Assembly: GCA_002900995.3 (NCBI GenBank)
Contig: CM035306.1
Location: 4,377,450 to 4,441,449 of the forward strand
DNA length: 64,000 nucleotides
Direction of reading: 5' to 3'
Source of the DNA: Ganoderma boninense
Taxonomy: Eukaryota; Basidiomycota; Agaricomycetes; Polyporales; Polyporaceae
In this document: positions 48,001 to 58,555 of the stretch, piece after piece
How the letters are laid out: each line of letters starts with the position of its first letter
Numbering within the stretch: position 1 is the first letter of the stretch
The notes under the pieces: generated by a model
Told to the model about the DNA's origin: nothing
Databases searched by the model: none
Seen by the model: the letters and a program-made list of their open reading frames with translations, nothing else
Made by a program: the position numbers and the translations under genes

Positions 48001-48930
48001 CCGACGGCACGCATGACGTACCAAGTGTAGGGTGCAGGATAGGCCATGGCGGGGTACGATAGTGGGGTGCCAGATCCGCTCGTGGCCGACGGAGCCAGAT
48101 GTCGTTATTGACGACGGAGGGCAGTACGATTGGGCGACGGAGAACGCACAAGAGCCGAGGGAGAGCCTTAGCTCGATGGAGCAAGTGGGGCGAGGTACGA
48201 CTGGGGGGGACGGAGTGAGTGCGAGGCAAGAGATGGAGACGAGTTCGACACAAGAGAGGAGGAGGGAGCACGCAACAGAAGAGTACTCGCCGTGAAACGC
48301 ACACGGGCAGCGACATTCGACGGTACGAGATGTTCGCGCAGAATCTGCAGGTAAAACCATGTCGACGATGACATTCCTGCGGGTAACAGAAGGGTCGGCC
48401 TGAGGGAGACGGCGAAGGGGCGTCATATTCCAAGCGGTAGTGAGGGGCCATGGGACTAGGGTGGTTGAAATGCAGGTTGCGGTCGACCAGACGAGTGTCG
48501 AGGACGCAGGCGGAGCGAGACGGGAACAGCGAAAATGGACGAGAAGTGGTGATCGACGGCGCAGAGGGTTGGAGCTGCATCAGCTAAGCGAGATCCTGGT
48601 TGCAACGTCGGGTACTACGCGGAAGCTCGCAGGAGAGGACTCGAGGCCTCAAGGCCTCAGGGAAAATAGCAGGGGTGCCTGGCGGATAACGTCTTACGAG
48701 GGACGCAAGAAGCCAGAGAAGTGGGGGATGAGAGGGGAGCGTCGCAAGGAAGAAGGACGCGCCTTGTGTTCTGCAAGAGTGCAGCGAAGAAACTTGAAAG
48801 CGACCAGATGAGAACAAGACGCAGCGTGAGGCGAGGAAAGCGAGCGAGGGTGGGCAGAGCGGTCGCAACATCGTTGTGGGAGAGCGCTCGTTGGGACGCA
48901 CACGCAGCGTTGGGGCCGGCATCGCAGCGA
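41933..48930. other. Spacer of unit 2: non-SMC1 sequence, no recognised gene
   Basis: Near-identical to spacer 1. It carries the minisatellite (about 42033-42198), the same minus-strand debris (about 43805-44405) and the TATATA element (47803). No gene is recognised. Confidence 0.6.
42033..42198. repeat. Degenerate minisatellite after the truncated SMC1, unit 2
   Basis: Same imperfect units as in unit 1, with only a base or so of difference (GGAGAGGGG against GGATAGGGG). Confidence 0.8.
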
Positions 48931-49179
48931 ACGACGCTCCGCAGGAGCGTCGACGGAGGGCAGATGTGCGACAGGAGCCTGAGGGCCTGCCCCCATTGCA
49001 AGGCATGGCCATGGCCATGGCCATGGACGTTCAGAACCTTCACGAGGCTCAGATCGTGAAGACCGCCACCGGACATTGCCGAGTGGGGCGCCAAAGCCAC
49101 CGACGCGGTTCGACGCGTCGGGCAACGACCTTGACCTCATCCTCCACGCTCAGCACACTCCCCCGCCCCCCCGCTCGCC
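48066..49179 (+). promoter_or_regulatory. Upstream region of the full-length SMC1 gene
   Basis: About 1.1 kb before the ATG at 49180. It is nearly identical to the region before copy 2 and includes the GGCCAT run (49002-49025) and a C-rich stretch just before the start (CTCCCCCGCCCCCCCGCTCG). No TATA box is evident. Long minus-strand frames here are pyrimidine-rich and unconvincing. Confidence 0.4.
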
Positions 49180-52100
49180 ATGCCCCTCGTCCGGATCGAG
49201 GTCTGCGACTTCAAGTCGTACCGCGGACACCAGACCATCGGGCCCTTCCGCAACTTCACCTCCGTCATCGGCCCCAATGGCGCAGGCAAGTCCAATCTCA
49301 TGGACGCCATCTCCTTCGTCCTCGGCGTCAAGTCTGCCCAGCTCCGCTCCAGCCAGCTCAAGGACCTCGTGTATCGTGGCCGACGTCTGGCGCGGAACCC
49401 TGATGGTGAAGATGGAGGGCAGGCACCGCCGGAGGAGGACGAGGAGGACGGTGAAGGCGAGGGCGAAGGCACAGCGAAGAAGGCGTGGGTGCTCGCGGTG
49501 TACGAGGACGCAGCGAAGAAGGAGTGGAAGTTCCAGCGAACGTGAGTGATCCGTAGCTTCTGCAGTGGACGAATGTCTGGACGTGTTCTTCAGAATCTCG
49601 ACGACGGGCGCGTCGGAGTACAAGCTGAACAACAAGGTGGTGAGCTACTCGGCGTACAACGCGGCGCTCATCCAGCACAACATCCTCGTCAAGGCGAAGA
49701 ACTTCCTCGTGTTCCAGGGCGACGTCGAGGCCGTCGCGTCGCAGTCGCCGAAGGAGCTCTCGCGCCTCATTGACCAGATCTCCGGGTCGCTCGAGCTCGC
49801 GGGCGACTACGAGAAGGCTCGGGACGGGCTCGAGCGCGCCACTGAGAACGCGACGTTCAACTTTACGAAGCGGCGCGGCATGATGGGCGAGATTAAGCAG
49901 TACAAGGAGCAGAAGGGGGAAGCGGAACGGTTCGAGCAGCTCTGTCAGGAACGGGTAAGTCGTTCGTGCTTTGTGGTTGTTGTGCGCATTTTGAGACCCC
50001 CTCTTCGCGTAGGACGACCTGGTCCTGCGGCGGATCCTGTATAGGCTCTTCCATATTCAACAATCGCTTGACGAGCATGCTCAAGCCATTCGGGACCAGA
50101 ACAAAGCCCTTGTTGGCCTGCGCAAGGAGCAGCAGAAGCACGAGAAGGCTCTAGAGGAGGCGCGGAGCGAGCAGGCGAAGACGCGAGGGGGTGTGATGAA
50201 AAAGGAGAAGAAGATCAAGACCGCGGAGAAGGCCCTTGAAGCCCGGGTACGTCCTGCAAAGCATATGGTTGCGTAGTCACGAAGCTGTCCATTCAAGAGT
50301 GTGCCTCTGCTGGGTCTCCGGGCAGGATCACGCTCTCGGTGTTTATATGCGTGCCAGTTCCGTGCGAGACTGCGCTACAACAGTCCCACAAGCTGGAGAT
50401 ACATGCCAGCTTGTCACTTGTCGAAGTTGCGCACATACATCCGTCATCTGTGTTAGCTTCGTTACGCCCCCCCCCCCCGGCGGCTGGTAGGCCTTGGCTG
50501 AAAGGCTGTGACAATTTCTCGTCCGTCTCTCATTCTCCACCGAAACGATAGCTGACCCTCCATTCCTTAGCGGCCCGATCTGGTACGTATTGAGGCGCAG
50601 ATCAAGCACGCGGAGCGGAAACGCGAAAAAGCTGAGCAAGAGCTGGAGAAGCTTAGGCAGACGGAGAGCGAGCAGAAGAGAAAGCTTCAGTCCTTACAGA
50701 CGGACTTGGACACGGTGAAGAAGGCTGCAAACGCCGCCCAAGGTGCGCTCTTTGTCGTGCAATGGCGGCATGTTCTTGAATAGTATCCTAGAGGCGCAGC
50801 GGAGGGCGGCGCAGCAGAACTTGTCACTCAGTGAAGAATCACTAGAAGAATATAGACGCTTGTATGCTCCTGGTCTTTTAATTTGGTCGGATGTCCTCAC
50901 TTGTTTCCTTGTGCAGGAAGGCGGCAGCTAGCGTTCTAGCGGTAGACGAACGACAGTCTCTGCAGACGCTGACGAGAGACGAGAAAACGGCATCGCGGAC
51001 CCTGGCGCAGCTCAAGGACAAATCTGAGCAGCAAACACAGAAGCGCGAGAAACTGGCAGAGGAGGAACGGACGTTCAGCCAGAAGACAAGCGAGGTCCGT
51101 CGTCTGCCTGTCTAAATCGTTCACAAAGCTAATCAACACCACACAGCTCGAGGCGAAGGTTTCCGAATTGGCTGCAGAACTCAAGCGGGTCAGACAGGAG
51201 CATCACAACCAACAGGCGGAGCGCACCCGTATAGAGTGAGGGCATCGCCAGGACATGGCTATTCCGTGCTGACGGCATGGACAGGAAACTCGAGAAGGAG
51301 ACGAACGAGAAGCTGGTCAATATCTACGAGCAGCTCACGCAGGCCGGCGTGGACCAGCAGGAGTCGCAGCGCGAGACGCGCCTGAAGGAGACGCTCTCGA
51401 ACCTGCAGCGCATCTTCCCGGGGGTGCGCGGGCGCGTCGTGGACCTGTGCAAACCGACGCAGCGTAAGTACGAGACGTCCGTGGCGGTGGTGCTGGGCCG
51501 GAACATCGACGCGATCGTGGTGGACGAGGAGAAGACGGCGATCGACTGCATCGAGTACATGCGCAACCAGCGGGCGGGGCAGGCGACGTTCATCCCGCTG
51601 GACACGATCCAGGTGAAGCCGATCAACGACAAGTTCCGGGCGTTCGCGAAGGGCGCGCGGCTTGCTGTGGACGTCATCACGTACGACCCGGCGGTGGAGC
51701 GTGCGATGCACCATGCGTGCGGGAACGCCCTCGTGTGCGACTCGATGGAGGTCGCGCGGTATGTATGCTATGAGAAGGGACAGGAGGTCAAAGGTAAGTC
51801 GGTTCGTGTTTTAATTGTTGCCGGAGGATTGACGATTGGTGTAGCTGTCACGCTCGAGGGCACGATCATCCATAAGAGCGGTCTCATTACCGGTGGAAAG
51901 AGCTCGCAGACGAACGGGAAGAAGTGGGAGGAGAAGGACGTTCAGGGTACGTGTTCATCTCTAACCCTTGTAGCAGGCGAACGCTTACTGATGCTCGATG
52001 CCGCAGGCCTCACTCGGGCCCGCGACAACTTCATGGCCCAACTCTTGGAGCTGGGCAAGTCGAAGCCCCGCGGTCAGGAGACTGAAGTGCTTCTTGCGGA

Positions 52101-54343
52101 GATCACGCGTCTCGAGTCTGCTCACTCTGTGGCCCGCGATGATCTGGTATGACCGCTCCCAATGTCCGCGCTACCTTGCGATGCTAATGTACGATCGCTT
52201 GAAGGGGGCCTGCAAGGCGAAACTCAACGGGGTCAGAGACGAGCTCAAACACATCGACCGCGAGATCCGGCAGATCCAGCCCGAACTGCGCAAGGTGCGT
52301 CGGCGTTCAGCCACCGGAACATCCAGATTGATTTATCAGGGGGCGTGCAGGCGCAAACCGCGTACAACAAGGTCAAGGAGCAGGTGGACGCGCTCGCCGC
52401 GGTGATCAACGAGGCGGAGGACGGCGTCTTCGCGGACTTTTGCGAGCAGATCGGGGTGGACAACATCCGCGAGTACGAGGAGCGCCAGCTCAAGCTCGCG
52501 CAGGCCGAGAGCGAGGCGCGCCTCCAGTTCGACACCCAGATCGCGCGCTTGACCCATGCGTATGTCGTTCGTGGAGACTTGTCCTCAACGTTTTCAGGTC
52601 CTAATACCGTGTGTAACGCAGATCGCAATTCGCGGAGGAGCAGATGAACATGACGCGCGAGCGCGTGGTGCAGTACCAGGAGATCCTGACCACGGAGGGG
52701 ACGAACCTGGCGCGGCTGGAGCAGGAGCGGGCGCAGGCACAGACGGGCATCGCGGAGGCCGAGGACGCGATCCAGACGCTGCAGGAGGAGCTGAAGGACC
52801 TCACGGAGGAGATGGAGGAGAAGACGAAGCGGGTGGACGAGGTGAAGAAGACGACGAGCAAGGCGGGGAAGGTGCTCGACCAGGCGATCAAGGAGATCGC
52901 GACGCACGTGAGCACTTTCTTTTGCTTCGCTGACGGAGAGGGGTGCTGAGAGACGGGGGATGGATGGGGCGGCCAGAACGACGAGATCGAGAAGGTCGGG
53001 TTGGAGCGGTCTGCGATCTATAGGAAGTGCAGGCTCGACGAGATCACGCTTCCCCTCGTCGCGGGGAACCTGAAGCATGTCCCGATGGAAGAGGTAAGCA
53101 GTGCGTATCCCTGGGAGGAGTGCTGGTCCTGATGGCTGTTGGATGGTAGAATCTCCGCGACGAAGTCGCGATGGACGTGGACGAAGACGAGCAGGGCACC
53201 CAGCGCGTGAAACGGGTACCTGACTACGGCATCGAGGTGGACTTCGACTCTCTGAGCGACGCGGACCGCGACGTGCGCTGCCCCATACATATACATCTTG
53301 ACTTCTAGAGGAGAAGACTAATTGTGCGGTCCTAGGATGCATCGGGGGATGTTCTCAAGGAGATTGACGACTCGATCGCTAAGACTACGTCCGAGATCGA
53401 GCGCATGGCTCCCAACATGAAGGCGGTGGACAGGTGAGTACTCCGACAAGTGTTGTCAGAAGTCTCGTGATTATTGACGTCTCCCGCTCATCCTAGGCTA
53501 GACGACGTAGAGGCGAAGATGGTGGAGACAGAGAAGGAGGCCGAGAAGGCACGCAAGGACTCGAAGAGCGCGCGTGACCAGTTCAACGAAATCAAGCGCA
53601 AACGGTTTGTTTGTTTCGATTCATTCTCCTGAGGCTGGGGGTGCCTTTGACCTAACCCCGCACGGACAGATGCGAGTTGTTCAACAAGGCGTACAACCAC
53701 ATCTCCGAGCGCATTGACCAAGTGTATAAGGACCTCACGAAGGGCAAGATGGCTCCCACAGGAGGTGTTGCATACTTGACGCTCGAGGACAGCGAGGTGG
53801 GTGACTGTGCATGCTCTGCGTTATCCGACGCTCACCTTCCCGTAGGAGCCCTACACGGCCGGCATCAAGTACCACGCCATGCCTCCCATGAAGCGTTTCC
53901 GCGACATGGAGCAGCTGTCAGGCGGCGAGAAGACAATCGCGGCGCTCGCGCTGCTCTTCGCCATTCACAGGCGCGTAACTCGCCTTGCCTTGCCTTGACA
54001 CTGGACAGCAGCTGACGAGCTGCGTTTGCCAACAGCTACCAGCCGTCGCCGTTCTTCGTGCTGGACGAGGTGGACGCCGCGCTGGACAACACGAACGTCG
54101 CCAAGATCGCGAACTACATCCGCGTGCACTCGTCGGACACGTTCCAGTTCATCGTCATCAGCCTCAAGGGCTCGCTGTACGAGCGCAGCAACTCGCTCGT
54201 CGGCATCTACCGCGACCAGGACGTCAACAGCTCGCGCACGCTGACGCTCGATGTGAGTGTTTTGTGTTTTGTTTGCGCGCCGCTGCTGCTCCGATACGAG
54301 GCTGACATCGCTGCTCTCGAAGCTCACGCAATACGACGACTGA
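49180..54343 (+). CDS. SMC1: Cohesin subunit SMC1, complete gene (copy 3)
   Basis: Core ATPase of the cohesin ring, paired with SMC3; nuclear. About 1,240 residues in many exons. Order: N-terminal head with Walker [11 protein letters not shown] (residues about 32-41); [21 protein letters not shown]-terminal coiled coil; hinge ([20 protein letters not shown] through [20 protein letters not shown]); [19 protein letters not shown]-terminal coil; then the C-terminal head with [20 protein letters not shown] (signature) and [20 protein letters not shown] (Walker B). The protein ends SRTLTLDLTQYDD; the last short exon, CTCACGCAATACGACGACTG plus A, ends at 54343. Only this copy has the full hinge and second head half. 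One intron at about 50465 holds a run of ten C. Confidence 0.95.
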
Positions 54344-55487
54344 AATTATGTGTCGAGCTCAAGGAAGGGTCCCGCCCCCCGTGTTTTCTTGGTGTTTGTC
54401 GAGCTATCGTTATCCGCCATGTTGTCCCGTCGCAATCAACCCGTGTAACGTGTAATGTAATGAATGCCGTTCTTTTGTATTATACCCTGAGTCCCCGGAG
54501 CGGTATGACTTGCCGCCGGCGCGTGGGGGTTAACTTCGGCTTGACGGCCTGTGGCAGTGCAAACACACCTGCGTGTTCTTCATACATAGATGCACCCGTG
54601 CACCTTCACCTCGGTTTCACGATGTTATCAGAGTGAAAACACTTGCTCGATGTCCTCCTTGCTGCCAATCGCCACCGCGGCCTCATCAGGTCGGGTGTGC
54701 CGTCCATGGACGCCCGCAGCATGATCATTGTTGCGAACTTCATTTATGAAGTTCGGGGTCTTTGCAATGCGCACGAGACAGCCGCGCCGCCTCGCGGCGC
54801 CACCTCCTCACGGCGCTTTGTCCTCGCCGCCACCTCACGCGGCGGGAGCAAAGCTCTCTTTGTATTACTACTAATATATGTAGCTCCTGCGAGCAGCAGC
54901 TGAGCCGTCGTCGTCTCATGCTCTGCTCGCAGGTACGCATTCCCTTCGATGTCCCTCACGCATGCGTTGTCTCATGCTCTGCTCGCAGCCGCCGTCTTCC
55001 ACGGCGCTCGCAATTTCTTTCACCCCTCCCACCATCCCCTCACTCGCATACTTCAACTTTTTGCTACTCATTCACATTTTCATCGCAATTCTTGCCTTTC
55101 CCATTTATACTTCACAGTCTCGGACAATTTGGTTCCTCTACCATACATGCATTGTACCTAGCTAGTCAGTCCCCTGTAGCGGCCTGCGTCTGCTGCTCCG
55201 TCTCGGGGCGGCCTCCTCCTGCTCCATCCCGGACAGGTTTGGCCGCCGCTCCGCTGCGAGTAGCCCGCGCTTGCGCTTTGGACCTCAACACACCTCGTTG
55301 ACGCCCAGACCTCGCTCTCTGAGCCCGTTCGACTCAACCGAGCCCCGCGCGAGGACGCCAACCCCGGGAGGCATAAGCAAAGACCAGTGCATTGGTACTT
55401 TATGGCTACAACTAAAACCGAGTCATCAGTAACGCTACAACCTCTCACCCAAGCTCGCAAAGCCCAGCAGGCGGCTCCATCGAGCGA
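54344..55487. other. Intergenic region, tail-to-tail between SMC1 and the BTB gene
   Basis: No gene is supported. A 20-bp direct repeat GTCTCATGCTCTGCTCGCAG lies at 54913-54932 and 54969-54988. A GCGGCGCCACC-type repeat lies at about 54785-54845. Confidence 0.5.
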
Positions 55488-56529
55488 CTACGCCAGCCAC
55501 CCGTCCATCTTCTCCCACACGTCCCGCTGCTCGCCCCTCCACTCCTCCGTCTTCGCCCTTACGCACTCCGCGCACAGGCCCTCCGCGGCCCAGTCGAGCG
55601 CGATGATGCGCTCGAGCGTCTCGAGCGGGCAGCAGAGCCCCCCATGGTCGAGCGCGGGCTGGATGACGAGCGGCATCCACTTCTCGGCGAAGACGTCCGT
55701 GCACGCCATGTGGCCTGCGGTCGCGACGGTGAAGAGGACGGGCGTGAAGTGCGCGACGAGCGATTCGAGCAGCGCGTCGCACCGCGCGGCGAGCTCTGGG
55801 GGGAGGCGGGGGTTCGCTTGTTCTGGCGCGGGATCGGGGGACTTGTGCGAGTGGAGGTGCGTCGCGACGGTGTAGTACAGCGGTTTGCGGATCTGTGCAC
55901 CGGCGTGAGCTGGGTGCCGGAACAGGGCAGAAGGGAGATATGGATATGGGGTATGGGTGTGGTATGGGTACGCACGGATGGTATGTCGTATTGCACGGAC
56001 AGGACGAGAGCCTCCTCAGCGTGTTGCGAGCGCAGGAACGCTTCCGGGCGAGCGGGAAAGAGGGCCTCGACTCGGGTCCGGACGAGCGCGTGGATAGAGG
56101 GGAAGTCGAGCTGCTGCGCCGAGGAGACCCTGAGGAGGGCCGCTAGTCTCCCGAACGACGCTGCGTCATCGAGCATCCTACGATGGCGCGAGAGAAGGCG
56201 TTCAGTGTGTGCATGCGTGCGCGGAAAAGGGCTCACACGTCGTGGTAGAGATGCTCGAGCAGGACCTCCATGTCCGCACTCCTGACCTCCAGCTCTTCCG
56301 GAACGCGGATAACGGCTAATCCGTCCACCAAATTTTCCGCTCTTTCGTCGGGACAGTCTGGGGGATGTAGCGTCGCGAGAAGCCGCGAATGGCGGAGGAG
56401 AAGTGTGCGGTGGATCTTGTAGAGATGGTCGTGCGTCTGGAGGATCAGGGAGCCGTCTTCTAGCCAGTATTTGCTGTGTCGGCGCAGTTTAAAGCCCGTG
56501 TTGGCCTCAGGGGATGCGGTTAATGTCAT
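55488..56529 (-). CDS. BTB/POZ domain protein
   Basis: An Agaricomycete BTB protein; family members mediate protein dimerisation and some recruit Cul3, but the role here is unknown. The start is the ATG at 56529 (MTLTASPEANTGFKLRRHSK). The BTB core reads DGSLILQTHDHLYKIHRTLL and continues RVPEELEVRSADMEVLLEHL. Exon 1 ends at 56237 inside codon GTG, exon 2 starts at 56177 (MLDDAASFGRLAALLRVSSA), and an intron follows SVQYDIPS. Exon 3 starts IRKPLYYTVATHLHSHKSPD and ends WEKMDGWLA at 55488. The C-terminal part carries a Cys-containing block (CCPLETLERIIALDWAAEGL) usual in this family. Confidence 0.82.
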
Positions 56530-57251
56530 GGCTGCGAGAGAAGAAATGCAGCTGCGTCGAGGGTGGGTGGGAGGTGCAATCTGCGTTGAGGTCCCCGACG
56601 AGGGTCGATGTCGTACTGGGTCGTCGATCGTCGCGTAGCGCCCGCAGCGGACCGGTGGGCCGACTCCATCCGACAAGCCAGCTGGCGCGTCCGCCGCTGC
56701 TGTCGCCGTCGGTTTCTCCTGGACCACGACCACGACCGACCACTTCTGGAGCTATGGAATTCCCGTTACTCTTGTTCTGGCAAGACTTGAGGTCCGCTGC
56801 CTGGGCCTCAGCACTAGGCCATGGAGAATTCAATACTGTACTCGGATCTAGTTGCTCGAAAAGTATAAACCCCCCGCTATGGGCGACCTGGACGCTATGA
56901 CAAAGCTCTCCCACTTCTCTGTCGTCTCATGTGCGCAACGTACCCGGGGTGGAGCTTCATTGCGGTACGATTGTCTCGCGACTATCGTGCATGCGCCGTC
57001 TGGTGATTCACGTTTTACCTGTCCAGATGCTGTCTTCCGAAAGTCAGCATGGATTGCATTGCTGACGGTTATGGTCTGGCTATAGGCTACAGCATTCCAC
57101 CTCAAGCGTTCGCGGGAAGGGTAAGGTCACATTGGTACCGAACACGCGCACGTATATATAGTAGTACTGCGTCGAGGGCGGCGGGACGCTGCCCCTCTGT
57201 CCCAGACATCATCTTCCCACCCCTGACCTACATAGGTTCTCGCGATCCGGA
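56530..57251. promoter_or_regulatory. Divergent upstream region of the BTB and NmrA-like genes
   Basis: About 720 bp between two divergent starts. A TATATATA stretch at 57153-57160 sits about 95 bp before the NmrA-like ATG. A second TATA-like AGTATAAA lies at about 56862 on the plus strand and precedes a short frame (MGDLDAMTKLSHFSVVSCAQ) that I cannot assign. Confidence 0.4.
57153..57160 (+). promoter_or_regulatory. TATA box of the second NmrA-like gene
   Basis: TATATATA lies about 95 bp upstream of the ATG at 57252. Confidence 0.5.
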
Positions 57252-58555
57252 ATGGCGAAGCTCATTGCAGTGTGCGGCGCAACCGGGAACCAAGGTGCGT
57301 CCCTTGCCTTCCCCCGCATTCTGCCCTCAATCCGGACTGCGATGCATCATCACCATCCCATCCAGGCGGTTCCGTCGCCCGCCTCCTCCTGCAGCACCCC
57401 GACGAATACCACACCCGCGTCCTCACGCGGAACCCGCAGTCGCCCGCCAGCCAGGAGCTCGCGCGGCTCGGCGCGGAGGTCGTCAAGACGGACCTGACCA
57501 TCCGCTCGGACGTGCACGCCGCGCTGCGCGGCTGCTGGGGCGTCTTTGGCGTGACGAACTTCTACGACTCGGTGCGTACGGTCTTTCTGTTTGTGGCTGT
57601 GTTCTGGAGTCCTGTAACCCCCCTCAACGCACTCAACGAGCTCCGTGGCAGAACATCACAGACGACCCCGGGAGCGAGGAGCAGCAGGGCAAGAACCTCG
57701 TCGACGCCGCGCTCGAGAACGGTGTGCAGTGCTTCGTGTGGAGCACGCTTCCGAGCTCGCGCCGCATCTCGGGGGGACGCTTCGTCTCCCGCATATACGA
57801 AGGTCTGGTATCGGTATCCGCGCTGTGTGACTCCGCTGAACGCGAACATGCTGCGTAGGGAAGTACCACGTCGACGACTACATCCGCGAGAGGGCGCTTC
57901 CCGGGGTGTTCCTGTACACGGGCAACTTCTACGAGAACATGGTCTTCCGCGCGCACATGCGGTACGACCCCGCGCTCGACCACGTCGAGTTCCGCCAGCC
58001 CATCATCAAGGAGACGACGCAGCGTGAGCATCGTGCTTACTTTTTCCACTCTTTGTTTTCATGTCGGCACTGGGACAGTCGCGATGCTGTACGTGCAGAA
58101 GGACCTCGGCGTGGTCGCGAAGGCCGTGTTCGACAGCTGGGACGCGCGTAAGGACACGCTCGACCACCGGTACCTGTACGTCGCCGACGCGCGCGTCACC
58201 CCGCGCGATATCCTCGCCAGCGTCAAGAAACGTGAGTGAGCCTCCGCCCTGCTTGCTCCCCGCTCCCCTACCCTTCCCCCGACTGTCCTCCGGTCCGCGC
58301 TAACCACTGTGACGTCCCATTCACACTCGCACCCACGCTCACAGTGACGGGCAAGGACGGGACGTACACGGTGCTGCCGACGACGGGCGTGCGGGACCGC
58401 GACGTGATGTTCGAGCTGTACAACGAGCTGGGCATGTACGGCGCCAAGGCGCTGCCGGACGAGCGTGTGCTCGCGCGCTCGGGGTGCGCATGCATGGCGT
58501 TGATGACTTCGTGCGCGAGGTCCTCGCGCCGCACCTCGGGCTGGCGCTGTTGTGA
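57252..58555 (+). CDS. NmrA-like NAD(P)-binding protein, apparent frameshift near the end
   Basis: A Rossmann-fold NmrA-family protein (relatives act as redox-sensing regulators or as reductases; role unknown). Exons: 57252-57294, 57366-57571, 57652-57802, 57859-58023, 58079-58231 and 58345-58555; phases agree throughout. It begins MAKLIAVCGATGNQGGSVAR, with the GATGNQG dinucleotide motif, followed by VLTRNPQSPASQELARLGAE, GCWGVFGVTNFYD, NLVDAALENGVQCFVWST and KYHVDDYIRE. Near 58478 the frame shifts between DERVLARS and LGVRMHGVDDFVREVLAPHL; adding one base would restore it to about 309 residues. No splice pair explains this. It is a sequencing error or an inactivating change in the last about 25 codons. 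It is a different family branch from the gene at 6.3 kb. Confidence 0.82.

Larger units (their letters stand above)
38943..49065 (+). repeat. Tandem unit 2 (truncated SMC1 plus 7.2-kb spacer)
   Basis: About 10.12 kb, collinear with unit 1. It lacks a segment of about 195 bp present in unit 1 (about 37708-37905) and an 11-bp stretch (at about 37350 in unit 1); otherwise the spacer differs at only scattered bases. Confidence 0.9.

Noticed and set aside
28770..49065. The repeated units as a CRISPR array or retrotransposon
   Set aside because: The units are 10 kb long with one SMC1 half each; there are no short repeat-spacer units, no LTRs and no reverse-transcriptase motifs visible.
28770..49065. 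A Starship-like giant element
   Set aside because: No tyrosine-recombinase (captain) gene with a DUF3435-type sequence was recognised, and the units are tandem duplications that include host SMC1 exons.
52245..53342. 365-codon minus-strand open frame
   Set aside because: It is the antisense of the SMC1 C-terminal coiled coil and runs through its introns.
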